Assembly: GCF_016919405.1 (NCBI RefSeq)
Contig: NZ_CP070353.1
Coordinates: 3,856,501 to 3,920,500 of the forward strand
Direction: 5' to 3'
DNA length: 64,000 bases
From: Ensifer sp. PDNC004
Lineage (GTDB): Bacteria > Pseudomonadota > Alphaproteobacteria > Rhizobiales > Rhizobiaceae
Below, in pieces: positions 37,614-45,998 of this stretch (its first letter is position 1; each line of letters begins with the position of its first letter). The translations under genes and the position numbers were made by a program. Under the pieces are notes generated by a model. It made no database searches and was not told the DNA's origin. It saw only the letters and a program-made list of their open reading frames with translations.

Positions 37614-38335
37614 GCCAGTTCCGCTTCCATCAGCAGGCCGACGCAAAGATCGGGGAACTCGATGCCGACCTTGAGCATGGCCTGCAGGTTGGCTTCGAAA
37701 TCGGGCAGCGTCTGCAACACCGGCAGCGGCAGCGGCTTCAGATAGATGCCTTCCTCGTGCACAACGCGGAAGCCCTGATTTTCGATCTCTGCGCGGAACG
37801 TATCGCGGCAATATTGGCGTTTGTGGCCGAGCGCCAGGTCGTTGGCATTCAGGCTGTAGATGTCGTCGATCTTGCCAAGCTCCACGCCCAATCGTCTGTT
37901 CATGGACTTGGCGTTGGGAACGGCGGCAAACAGTCGGCCATTGGGCTTGAGAAAGCGGCGGAATCGGTCAAGGACAAAGGCGGGATCGTCGACATGCTCG
38001 AGAACGAAGCCCATGATGATGACGTCGAAGCGCTCGTCCGTTTCGAAATCTTCGAAATAGGAAAAGACGATCTCGCCGGAGAAGTCCGGGCTGTTTTTCC
38101 TGAAGAGATCGATGACGAGTTGTGAGCCTTCAACGATAACGTGCCGGTCACACACCTTGCTGAAGAGGTGAGGGGTGTAGCCGTGGCCGATCCCGAGGTC
38201 GAGCAGCGACTGGCATCGGCCGAAGCGCTCGACCATGCGCTGCGGATACCAGTTGAGAATGAGATTGTTCTCGATCGATGTGACCGCGTTTGGAAGATAT
38301 TCCGACGTCACATTGTCCAGGTTCTCGGCTTTCAC
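37610..38335 (-). CDS. SAM-dependent methyltransferase
   Basis: This protein of about 241 residues is a class I methyltransferase with motif I LLDLGIGHGYTPHLF and post-motifs VIIMGFVLEHVDDPAFVLDR and LFAAVPNAKS. I chose a GTG start that overlaps the preceding stop (GTGA), matching the coupling seen through this cluster; an upstream ATG would lengthen it by 21 poorly coding residues. Likely O- or N-methylation of a sugar. Confidence 0.75.
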   Translation of the reverse strand: MKAENLDNVTSEYLPNAVTSIENNLILNWYPQRMVERFGRCQSLLDLGIGHGYTPHLFSKVCDRHVIVEGSQLVIDLFRKNSPDFSGEIVFSYFEDFETDERFDVIIMGFVLEHVDDPAFVLDRFRRFLKPNGRLFAAVPNAKSMNRRLGVELGKIDDIYSLNANDLALGHKRQYCRDTFRAEIENQGFRVVHEEGIYLKPLPLPVLQTLPDFEANLQAMLKVGIEFPDLCVGLLMEAELA

Positions 38336-39048
38336 TGGGTAAACTCCTTCCAATCGACGGTTCCGGAATGCACGAAAGTTGCGCCTTGGGTTCCGCAATT
38401 GGCAACGAGGTCCAATGCGGTCACATAGGGTGTGAAGTCTCCGTGCATCTGCGGATAGGGTGTTCGTTCGTAGTTCATGTAATGAACGGAAATGCCGTTC
38501 TGCCCGAAGAGGTCGTGATCGAGATAGTTCCGGGCGCCATGGCCGGTAATGTACGTCGTGCCTTCAAGATGCGCGGTGATGTCGTACACTCTCTCGCTGC
38601 TCGCCCCGCCAATGGTGAGCGCGTCCGATGAAATGAACGCCGGCCGGTCCAGCTTGAAGTAGCTTGCAAGCGCGAGCATGGAATTGCGCGCGATATCAGC
38701 AATCGTTGGCGCGTCCTTGGCAAACACGTCATCGACCAGGTCCAGCATGTCCTTGAGGAATGGCGCCTTCCCATAGGCCTGCCGCAGCATGTCGCGATGG
38801 CTTCTGCGCCAATCGGTGCGATCGTCGATCAGCACCTCATCTATCCGCTGTCCGAGACGAAGGTCTTTCAAAGGCACGCTCAGCCAGCGGATGCCGTTCT
38901 GAGTCTTGATCTGCACGCGGTTGGTGAAGCTGCCGCGCGAGAACTGCACATCGTCATAGTGGACGAATACGTCCGCCAGCCTGATCTGCTCCAGCATCCC
39001 AACCCAGGGAAAGTACATGGATTGTGAGATGACAATGTTTCGAGTCAT
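38332..39048 (-). CDS. WbqC-like family protein
   Basis: This 238-residue protein has the family's conserved start (IVISQSMYFPWVGMLEQIRL), DVFVHYDDVQFSRGSFTNRV and the WLSVPLKD region. WbqC-type proteins occur in O-antigen and glycan loci and are thought to assist acyl or amino acid decoration of sugars, but no reaction is firmly established. The start has no strong ribosome site; the ATG at MTRNIV is chosen by family alignment. Confidence 0.8.
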   Translation of the reverse strand: MTRNIVISQSMYFPWVGMLEQIRLADVFVHYDDVQFSRGSFTNRVQIKTQNGIRWLSVPLKDLRLGQRIDEVLIDDRTDWRRSHRDMLRQAYGKAPFLKDMLDLVDDVFAKDAPTIADIARNSMLALASYFKLDRPAFISSDALTIGGASSERVYDITAHLEGTTYITGHGARNYLDHDLFGQNGISVHYMNYERTPYPQMHGDFTPYVTALDLVANCGTQGATFVHSGTVDWKEFTQ

Positions 39049-39104
39049 CCGGTGCTCGCGATCGAGAGTTGGAGAGCAGCGCCAGGGTGTTCTTGCGGGC
39101 GGCC

Positions 39105-39857
39105 CTACTTGTTGATGCAGCGCAGATAGCCTCCGGGCGAGCTGGAAAGCACCAGCTTCCCGTTGATAACGTCGTCGGTCTCGAAGCGGTCGGTTTCTTT
39201 GAGGTAGGCGGTCAGCGCCGCATAGGGTTCGTCGCCCGGATGCCAAATCTTGGAACGTTTCGTCGGCGTCTTCGGAGCCTCGCCGTAGCCGAGCAACGTA
39301 TCCGCGACGACGATGTATTGGCCTTGGGTCACCAGCGGTCCGTAGGTGCGCAATTCATCCAGCACATGGTCGCGGCTGTGGTCGCTGTCGAGCACGACCA
39401 TCACCGAGGCGCCCTCGGGGATTTCCGCCTTGACCTTGGCCAGTGTTTCCGCCGTCGTCGACGGGCCTTCGATCAACACAATGCGCGAGGACATCGGGTG
39501 CTTTTCGATGGAGTCGCGGTTATGGGCGCGGATGTCGATATCGACGCCAATGACTTTGCCCTTGCCGATCAGCTGCAGCATCGCCGCCATGAAGATCACC
39601 GAGCCGCCGCGCGCGACGCCCGTTTCGATGATGATGTCGGGCTTGGTGTTCCAGATGACTTCCTGGGTCGCCATCACATCGGCCGGCATCTGGATGATCG
39701 GCACGCCCATGAAGGACCAAAGATAGGAGTAGTCGTATTTGTCGAGCGTTACCAGGGTGTCGAGCGACTGCTGGAAGGCGTCCTCGTCCTTGCCGAGCGC
39801 GAGCGCCATTTCCGTCTTGTGGGCTTCGAATGCGAGACGATCGTCTTCCACTGCCAT
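39105..39857 (-). CDS. Cephalosporin-hydroxylase/CmcI-type methyltransferase
   Basis: This 250-residue protein of the CmcI/rhamnosyl O-methyltransferase family has the SAM-binding strand IIIETGVARGGSVIFMAAML, the acidic metal site region VMVVLDSDHSRDHVLDEL, and the family motif VVADTLLGYG. CmcI relatives in glycan loci O-methylate sugars. It is the first gene of the minus-strand polysaccharide run and lies 56 bases upstream of the WbqC-like gene. Confidence 0.8.
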   Translation of the reverse strand: MAVEDDRLAFEAHKTEMALALGKDEDAFQQSLDTLVTLDKYDYSYLWSFMGVPIIQMPADVMATQEVIWNTKPDIIIETGVARGGSVIFMAAMLQLIGKGKVIGVDIDIRAHNRDSIEKHPMSSRIVLIEGPSTTAETLAKVKAEIPEGASVMVVLDSDHSRDHVLDELRTYGPLVTQGQYIVVADTLLGYGEAPKTPTKRSKIWHPGDEPYAALTAYLKETDRFETDDVINGKLVLSSSPGGYLRCINK

Positions 39858-40045
39858 TGCTGCCTGACACCCTTTTTCGGATACAACCTACGGATACGCC
39901 TCGACCGCGAATCGCGATAAATGGCGCTTTCACCGATTCGTAACGCTTCCTGTGAACGCTTTCATGTCGGCAATTGCAAATACGGTCAAGGCCGGTTTCT
40001 TAAGGGCGAAAAGACGGGTAGAGCTTGGTTCTGGCGGAAGGAACC

Positions 40046-40606
40046 ATGTCGCGATTCGATCGAATTTCTACATCCATAGCGGGTCTCATCGTCGTCGAGC
40101 GGCAACGCAGGGGCGACGATCGCGGTTTCTTCTCGCGCTTCTTCTGTCGCGAGGCGCTGGCCGATTTCGGCGGCGATGGAAAGATCGCGCAGATCAACCA
40201 CACCCTGACGCAGGCAGCAGGCACGATCCGTGGCCTGCACTTCCAGCATGCGCCGCATGACGAGGCTAAATTCGTCTCTTGCCTTTCCGGCGCGGTCTTC
40301 GATGTGGCGGTCGACCTGCGACCGGATTCTCCGACCTATCTGCAATGGCACGGCGAAGTGCTGAGCGCGGACAACGGTCGCTCGATGATGATCCCCGGCG
40401 GTTTCGCCCATGGGTTCCAGACGCTGACCGAGGATTGCGAGCTGATCTATCTGCACGACAAGCCCTATGCGCCCGAGGCCGAAGGCGGGCTCAACCCGCT
40501 CGATCCGAGGCTCGCGATCGACTGGCCCTTGCCGGTCTCGCAGATGTCGCCGCGCGACCAGGCGCTCCCCTTGCTGCCGAACAGGATCGCCGCCGCACGT
40601 CGTTGA
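40046..40606 (+). CDS. dTDP-4-dehydrorhamnose 3,5-epimerase-like protein (RmlC family)
   Basis: This 186-residue cupin epimerase has the RmlC motifs RRGDDRGFFSRFFCRE, TIRGLHFQHAPHDEAKFVSC with the catalytic His, and the later Asp region VFDVAVDLRPDSPTYLQW. The start ATG follows GGAAGGA; the frame continues upstream from a TTG. It is divergent from the main cluster. Given rfbF/rfbG it could epimerise a CDP- rather than a dTDP-keto sugar; no rmlA, rmlB or rmlD is present here. Confidence 0.82.
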   Translation: MSRFDRISTSIAGLIVVERQRRGDDRGFFSRFFCREALADFGGDGKIAQINHTLTQAAGTIRGLHFQHAPHDEAKFVSCLSGAVFDVAVDLRPDSPTYLQWHGEVLSADNGRSMMIPGGFAHGFQTLTEDCELIYLHDKPYAPEAEGGLNPLDPRLAIDWPLPVSQMSPRDQALPLLPNRIAAARR

Positions 40607-40670
40607 CTTCGTGAGGGATGGGAGGACAATGACCTCTCCGCGCCACCACGAGAGAGAAGGGGTGTCGACG

Positions 40671-41141
40671 ATGACGATCGCCAGAAAACTTCAGGACTAT
40701 ATCGACGGTTCGGGTGTCGCCTACGACACCGTTGACCATCACCGCACCGCGACCACCAGCCAGACGGCACGAGCCGCGCATGTGCCGGGCAGCCGGCTTG
40801 CCAAGTCCGTGGTGGTTCACCACGAAATGGGCTACGTGCTCGCCGTCGTGCCAAGCACGCACCGGGTCGAACTCTCGACCCTGCAGGACGTGATGGACCG
40901 CCGCCTCGGCCTAGCGTCGGAAGAGGAAGTCTGCAATCTCTTCGCCGATTGCGACATCGGCGCCGTGCCACCGGTCGGTTCGGCCTATGACGTTCCGGTT
41001 CTGCTCGACGAAAGCCTCGGCGATGTGAGCGACGTCTATTTCGAGGGCGGCGATCACAGGACGCTGGTGCATATGAGCGGCGCGAATTTCCGCAACCTGA
41101 TGCGGGGCGCACAGATCGCCCGCTTCAGCCATCCGGCGTGA
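40671..41141 (+). CDS. YbaK/aminoacyl-tRNA deacylase-like protein
   Basis: This protein of 156 residues has a YbaK/ProX-type editing domain (VAYDTVDHHRTATTSQTARA, LAKSVVVHHEMGYVLAVVPS). The lysine of LAKSVV and the glycine-rich SGANFRNLM segment fit the family, which removes amino acids mis-attached to tRNA. An upstream ATG at 40629 with a GGAGG site is a reasonable alternative start. Confidence 0.8.
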   Translation: MTIARKLQDYIDGSGVAYDTVDHHRTATTSQTARAAHVPGSRLAKSVVVHHEMGYVLAVVPSTHRVELSTLQDVMDRRLGLASEEEVCNLFADCDIGAVPPVGSAYDVPVLLDESLGDVSDVYFEGGDHRTLVHMSGANFRNLMRGAQIARFSHPA

Positions 41142-41345
41142 CGGGTCGGTCGGAACGCGCTCACTTGCGCTGGCGTGCCGCTGGCCGCCAATCCGTGGCA
41201 CCATCCGCTTGAAGCGGGAAGGGGCCGCCAACCGGTGGTAGAGAGTTGCTGTACCCGATTTTGGCCAGTCAGGCTTGTCGAAGCGCACGCTTGGCGGCAC
41301 CATCGCGCTCGCCGGACACCTTTATCTAGCTGGGTTGGGGGATCG

Positions 41346-41684
41346 ATGGTGCGCATACGCTCTGCGAATATGTCCAAGTCTCTGGCAGTACTGCTGGTTG
41401 CGGCCAGCGTTCAGGCCTTCGGCTCTTCGGCACATGCCGAAGGCGTCCTGTTTGATCAATTTCCGTTTGCCGTCGCCTGCGAATACAAGGGCACGCAGCA
41501 CGCCTTCTATCTGTCCAAGATGACGGAGGACAGCACCGCGACCTACATGGCCTCGGACAACTTCGCCGGCACGATCACGCTGCATGGCGAGGCCAAGGCG
41601 GTTGGCTCCGATGCCGGCGGAAGCTGCCTTGGAACGACGCTCGCGGAGCTGCGAGCCTCAGGGCAGGCACGCGATATCAAGTAA
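41346..41684 (+). CDS. Small exported protein of unknown function
   Basis: This 112-residue protein has a signal peptide (MSKSLAVLLVAASVQAFGSS, then AHA) and a small mature domain with two cysteines (VACEYKG, GSCLGT) likely to form a disulfide. The first ATG has a GGGGGA site four bases upstream; an ATG eight codons later would give a more classical signal peptide. Function is unknown. The 275 bases to the next gene contain nothing I can identify. Confidence 0.65.
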   Translation: MVRIRSANMSKSLAVLLVAASVQAFGSSAHAEGVLFDQFPFAVACEYKGTQHAFYLSKMTEDSTATYMASDNFAGTITLHGEAKAVGSDAGGSCLGTTLAELRASGQARDIK

Positions 41685-41959
41685 TCTGCCTTGTGTTGTC
41701 GGCGATCGCGGCCGATGCTCGCCCGGTGCTTGAGATGCGCCCGGCGCAGCGTCGCCTTGTGGCGGTGAGGCGAAGGGAAGCTCATCTGCTGTGAGCTTTG
41801 ATGGTGTCTCCTACCTGCCCTGTTGGCGTCCACAGTGAGAAGAGCCGATCTATTGGGTGGCCGTCATGAAAGAATCGATGCTTGAGAATTTTCTGTTGTA
41901 GCAGTTCAAAAATCTGATTTACTGCAGCCTCGCTAATTGGCTTTCGGGGGATATTGCCG

Positions 41960-42637
41960 ATGGTGTGGACCCGCAGGGAAACTATGCTTGGTGGTTTGGC
42001 GCTGCTTGGCGCGAACGCGCTTCAGAGCCCGGCACTCGCAAAGGCGACATCCTATTTTTCCGGCCCGGCCGTCGATAACGGCGTCACGTACCGGAGCACC
42101 AATTTCGCCAATATCGACAGGAAATGGCAGCGCCAGGTCGTCAAGTATTTCAGCAGCGAGCCGATCGGCACCGTCGTCGTCGATACCAGGCACCACTTTC
42201 TCTACCTAATCATGGAGAACAAGACGGCCATCCGCTATGGCGTCGGTGTCGGGAAAGAGGGCTTCAAGTGGTACGGCCGCGCGACCATCGACCGCAAATC
42301 GCTCTGGCCGCGCTGGACGCCGCCGCCGGAGATGCGTGAGCGTCACCCCGAACTGCCTGAGTTCGTCGAAGGCGGTTCGCCGAAAAATCCGCTTGGACCC
42401 CGCGCCATGTATCTGCTGCGCGACGGCGTCGACACCGGCTACCGCTTCCACGGTACGCTGGAGCCGGGCAGCATCGGCAAGGATGCCTCCAGCGGCTGCA
42501 TCCGCATGTTCAACGAGGATGCGATCGACCTCTACCAGCGTTGCCCGATCGGCACGGCGGTGCAGGTGCTGCCGCATATCGCCGACAAGGCCCCCGAGGT
42601 CAGCCAAGCAAGCCCGGTCGCAAATCCGGTCGAATGA
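41960..42637 (+). CDS. L,D-transpeptidase (ErfK/YbiS family)
   Basis: This protein of about 225 residues has a signal peptide that starts TRRETMLGGLALLGANAL, possibly Tat-type. The YkuD catalytic domain ends with the active-site block HGTLEPGSIGKDASSGCIRM, which holds the conserved His and the nucleophilic Cys. It would form 3-3 cross-links in peptidoglycan or attach proteins to it. The ATG has GGGGG nine bases upstream; a TTG two codons earlier is unlikely. Confidence 0.88.
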   Translation: MVWTRRETMLGGLALLGANALQSPALAKATSYFSGPAVDNGVTYRSTNFANIDRKWQRQVVKYFSSEPIGTVVVDTRHHFLYLIMENKTAIRYGVGVGKEGFKWYGRATIDRKSLWPRWTPPPEMRERHPELPEFVEGGSPKNPLGPRAMYLLRDGVDTGYRFHGTLEPGSIGKDASSGCIRMFNEDAIDLYQRCPIGTAVQVLPHIADKAPEVSQASPVANPVE

Positions 42638-42650
42638 GGAATATCACCCG

Positions 42651-43187
42651 ATGCCCGCTATGACCGGATTGACGAGGCTGCTGTCGGCGGCCGCCATTCT
42701 CTTGACGCTTGCTTCCTGCAACACCACCGAAATCGCCGCGGTCGAAGAGCCAGCAGCCGTGCCGATGACCGGAAAAACCGACGATCCGGCCCCCGGCTTC
42801 GAAACCGTATCCGTCGGCACCGAGGAGGACTTTATCCTCAATGTCGGCCGCCGGACCTACTTCACCCAGGATTCTTCCACACTCGACAGCGTCGCCAAGG
42901 CGACGCTCGACATTCAGGCGGTCTGGCTCAACAGCAACCCGCGCTGGCTGGTCAAGCTGCAGGGCTTCTCCGACGACAGCGGCTCCGCGTCCAAGATGGC
43001 CACACTGTCGCAGAAACGTGCCGATGCGGTGATGGCTTATCTTGCCTCCAAGGGCGTCGATCCGAACCGCATGTGGGCCAAAGGCTACGGCAACGACCGC
43101 GAAGTCCGCGACTGCACCGAGCGCTCCTGCAAGGTCCAAAACCGCCGCGTTGTCTCCAATCTCAGGATGGAACGCGACGCGACTTGA
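42651..43187 (+). CDS. OmpA-family lipoprotein
   Basis: This 178-residue protein has a lipoprotein signal (LLSAAAILLTLASCNTTE, lipobox LASC). A C-terminal OmpA peptidoglycan-binding domain follows from about residue 60 (RRTYFTQDSSTLDSVAKATL, GFSDDSGSASKMATLSQKRA and the terminal NRRVVSNLRME). It resembles Pal and YiaD-type proteins that tie the outer membrane to the wall. It is 13 bases after the L,D-transpeptidase gene, so the two are probably an envelope operon. Confidence 0.87.
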   Translation: MPAMTGLTRLLSAAAILLTLASCNTTEIAAVEEPAAVPMTGKTDDPAPGFETVSVGTEEDFILNVGRRTYFTQDSSTLDSVAKATLDIQAVWLNSNPRWLVKLQGFSDDSGSASKMATLSQKRADAVMAYLASKGVDPNRMWAKGYGNDREVRDCTERSCKVQNRRVVSNLRMERDAT

Positions 43188-43300
43188 GCTCGGCGCTGTC
43201 GGTTAAAGCGCAGCTCGATGGCGAGAACCATTGTGCACAGGCGGATGAGCGCTTTGCGGGTCAGCTCGTTTAAAGGCGAACAGTCTGGCTGAAACTTAAA

Positions 43301-43345
43301 TGGCGCACCCGACAGGATTCGAACCTGTGACCTTTGGAATCGGAA
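43301..43345 (-). tRNA. 3' half of tRNA-Arg(CCG), an attachment-site remnant
   Basis: Read on the minus strand this gives the CCG anticodon, the 3' side of the anticodon stem, a variable loop AGGTC, a complete T arm (ACAGG-TTCGAAT-CCTGT), the 3' acceptor strand CGGGTGC, G and CCA. Upstream of the anticodon loop the sequence no longer matches a tRNA: no 5' anticodon stem, D arm or 5' acceptor strand GCACCCG is present. This is the usual trace of integration into a tRNA 3' end. Confidence 0.82.
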
Positions 43346-43400
43346 TTGAGAGAATGGGGTTGTAGCTATTTGAAATTGTAGATAGCAGTGGAGCGCTGCG

Positions 43401-43829
43401 CTAAGACTGCGCTAGCCCTTCGATAAAGTCGACCAAAGATTTTCTTAGCAGTTCGATATCTTTAGTTTCACACTCCCATACCGTTTTCACGTCCCAGCCT
43501 TGGCTATTGAGAAGCGCAAGATTTCTGTCGTCGCGCTCGACGTTTCTCAAGAGTTTTGCCTCCCAATATCCCAGGTTGGATTTTGGGAGTCGGCCTGCAC
43601 GACAGATTTTCGGATCGTGCTGGTGCCAAAAGCAGCCGTGCACGAAGATAATCTTCCTCCGAGAAGAAAATACTATGTCGGGATGGCCCGGTAAGTCCCG
43701 CCGGTGCAATCTGTAGCGATAGCCCAGCGAATGCAGCAGTCTACGCACGGTCCACTCGGGCTTGGTATCCCGAGCTCGAATGCGCGCCATGTTTGCGCTT
43801 CTCTTTTCGGGCGAAAGCGAGTCCACCAT
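43401..43829 (-). CDS. vsr: Very short patch repair endonuclease Vsr
   Basis: This 142-residue T:G-mismatch endonuclease keeps E. coli Vsr catalytic residues at the same numbers: Glu25 (DTKPEW), Asp51 (PGHPDIVF), His64 and His69 (FVHGCFWHQHD). Vsr nicks next to T:G mismatches that arise when 5-methylcytosine deaminates. It is encoded 17 bases downstream of the C5-cytosine methyltransferase on the same strand, its usual partner. Confidence 0.93.
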   Translation of the reverse strand: MVDSLSPEKRSANMARIRARDTKPEWTVRRLLHSLGYRYRLHRRDLPGHPDIVFSSRRKIIFVHGCFWHQHDPKICRAGRLPKSNLGYWEAKLLRNVERDDRNLALLNSQGWDVKTVWECETKDIELLRKSLVDFIEGLAQS

Positions 43830-43846
43830 TTCTCAGCCAAAAGCGG

Positions 43847-44881
43847 CTACTCGGCTGCGACCAATGACGACCTGAGTACCGTCTGCTCCTGCTCACGCAT
43901 GACCTTCATAAGCCGTTCGCCAACCCATTGGGCCACCGGCGGCGTTACAGCGTTACCCACTGCATGATACCTAAGACTGTCGATTTTATCTGCTTGCTTT
44001 TCATTGAAGTCCCTTGGTCGGGTCCAATCATCCGGGAAGCCCTGAACGCGTTCAACTTCATTGGGTGTGAACCGTCTGACGCGTCCTTCAGGATACCAGA
44101 CATAATTTCGCGACCAATCGGTTCCGGTATGCCGAGCCGACTCCGCATAGATACAATGGGCGACGCTTTTTACGAGGGGTCCTTTGCTAGGATCTCCAAT
44201 GATTGTCTGAAAGAGGGAGGCAGATTTCTTTTCATCCTGTCTACCCTTCGCAAAATTCCAGTCGCCGCATTCGGGCTCAAAAAGTACTTGTCCGGGACTG
44301 CGTTCGTCTCGATGCATGGCAACAATGTAGACGCGACGGCGCTGCTGGGGGACTCCGAAGTCTTTACTGTTAAGCACACGCCACGCCACGCCATACCCGA
44401 GTTCGTCCAACGCTTGGAGTACGATGGCGAAGTCGCGTCCTCCGTGGCTAGAGAGAAGGCCGTGAACGTTTTCGAGGATAATTGCTCGTGGAGTGCGTCC
44501 TCTAACGAGGCGCATAAATTCGTGAAAGAGTCCAGACTGGCTCCCTCGAAGCCCCGATCGCGGCCCCATTCTTGCAAGCGAGAGGTCTTGGCATGGGAAT
44601 CCTGCCGCCCAAACGTCAGCTTTAGGGATTTTTGCGTCATCGAGTTTCCTTATGTCTGAATCAATCGGTAAATCCGGCCAATGCTGGCTCAGTATCTCCC
44701 GGCAAAACGGCTTTACCTCGCAGTGAAAGTTGATGCGAAAACCCGCGCGTTCCAGACCAAGATCAAGACCGCCGATGCCCGAGAAAAAAGAAGCAACTGA
44801 GTAGGTCAGAACATCACCCTTGGAACGAAACGGGAACGTCCCGTATAAAGCATTAAAACGTTTGGTCGTCAATGCACGCAT
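43847..44881 (-). CDS. DNA (cytosine-5) methyltransferase
   Basis: This 344-residue C5-methyltransferase has motif I (ASFFSGIGGLDLGLERAGF), motif IV with catalytic Cys97 (AAGFPCQDLSLARMG), motif VI (IILENVHGLL), motif VIII (PQQRRRVYIVA) and the C-terminal motifs IX/X (RRFTPNEVERVQGFPDDW, YHAVGNAVTPPVAQW). All are intact. The first ~25 residues are outside the domain, so a later start is possible. Together with Vsr and the divergent HNH protein it looks like a type II restriction-modification system. Confidence 0.9.
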   Translation of the reverse strand: MRALTTKRFNALYGTFPFRSKGDVLTYSVASFFSGIGGLDLGLERAGFRINFHCEVKPFCREILSQHWPDLPIDSDIRKLDDAKIPKADVWAAGFPCQDLSLARMGPRSGLRGSQSGLFHEFMRLVRGRTPRAIILENVHGLLSSHGGRDFAIVLQALDELGYGVAWRVLNSKDFGVPQQRRRVYIVAMHRDERSPGQVLFEPECGDWNFAKGRQDEKKSASLFQTIIGDPSKGPLVKSVAHCIYAESARHTGTDWSRNYVWYPEGRVRRFTPNEVERVQGFPDDWTRPRDFNEKQADKIDSLRYHAVGNAVTPPVAQWVGERLMKVMREQEQTVLRSSLVAAE

Positions 44882-44948
44882 GTGTGGCGAATCAAACGAC
44901 GCTGGTAGATTATAGCTATCGAATCAGTTTTCTAAAGGCCTGCTGGGA

Positions 44949-45962
44949 ATGGCAACTTGTGGTATCCGCTGGCGTTCGTCCGGTGGCCGTGGAGAGTTTG
45001 AGTACGTCCCTTCAGGCTCGCTTGAAGATCGTAAAATTGATGTGCTTTTCGAAGCTCTTGGCGTAAACATGCCTGCCGAGGTACGTGGAGCCAAAGTGCA
45101 AGGGAAGCCTCGGCTTCGGAAGTTTGATGCGAACAATCGGCAGAAGCTTCATCTTCCGCAACTTGTAATGGCTGTCTGCCGGCTACCCGAGCCCGGCCGT
45201 GAGGACCTGTCGCACACGGTTGCGTTTCCTCTCGAAAACAAGTCATTCGTGATGGACGAAATGCACTTCGACATCATAACCGACGACGGGATCACAGCGA
45301 CGTTGGCGCCGCTATATGTCTCGATACACCACACGGACTTCACAATAAATTTGCAGGACAGGCTTGAGGCTCTGGGGAAAGACCTCGCCGAAATCGACGA
45401 AATACTAGTTCGTCATCCGCAGCTTGCCGACGCCATATCTGCACACGGCGCCGCCGTGGCTAAGTGCGTCAACACGAAAGCAATTCGCGATCTTGCCGAT
45501 GATGTCATCACTAGGCAGGCCACCATTTTCGGAATGACGAATGCGGGCTCTGCCATCGAGCTCGAACGGCTTCAGAACCTGCCACCGAGCGAACTCGAAG
45601 ACAACATCGTTGGAATTGAAGGGCGCTTGCTCACGCGCAGCCACACCTACAAGGAGCGATCTGGGAACGCTCCCATTTTGGCGAAGCGTGATTTCAAAAG
45701 TAAGCACGGCGGGCGGCTCTTCTGTGAGGCGTGTGGCTTCGATCCCGTAGCGACCTATGGGGCAACTTCGGAACGCTGCATTGAGGCGCATCACAAGACG
45801 CCCATTGCGGAGTTGCAGCCTGACAGCATCACTCGTTCAAGCGACCTCCTGATGGTTTGCGCGAATTGCCACCGATTTGTTCACTCTCAAATTCCCTGCC
45901 TTACGCTCGAACAGGTTCGTCAGTATTTGGCGACGCCGAAAAACGTAGAGAAAGATGGTTGA
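44949..45962 (+). CDS. HNH endonuclease, probable restriction enzyme of the system
   Basis: This 337-residue protein has a large N-terminal region of unknown fold and a C-terminal HNH nuclease. The nuclease has CEACGFDP, IEAHHKTPIAEL and DLLMVCANCHRFVH, that is zinc cysteines in two pairs, the catalytic His-His and the final Asn/His. It is divergent from the cytosine methyltransferase with a 67-base gap, the classic place for the matching restriction enzyme. The HNH end is clearly related to the island protein at 50506 but the N-termini differ. Confidence 0.78.
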   Translation: MATCGIRWRSSGGRGEFEYVPSGSLEDRKIDVLFEALGVNMPAEVRGAKVQGKPRLRKFDANNRQKLHLPQLVMAVCRLPEPGREDLSHTVAFPLENKSFVMDEMHFDIITDDGITATLAPLYVSIHHTDFTINLQDRLEALGKDLAEIDEILVRHPQLADAISAHGAAVAKCVNTKAIRDLADDVITRQATIFGMTNAGSAIELERLQNLPPSELEDNIVGIEGRLLTRSHTYKERSGNAPILAKRDFKSKHGGRLFCEACGFDPVATYGATSERCIEAHHKTPIAELQPDSITRSSDLLMVCANCHRFVHSQIPCLTLEQVRQYLATPKNVEKDG

Positions 45963-45998
45963 AGCGGGCTAATGATAGTCAACAAGGGGGCGTAATCG

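Noticed and set aside
43301..43420. A complete tRNA gene
   Set aside because: The 3' half is perfect but no 5' anticodon stem, D arm or 5' acceptor strand follows on the minus strand, so only a fragment is present.
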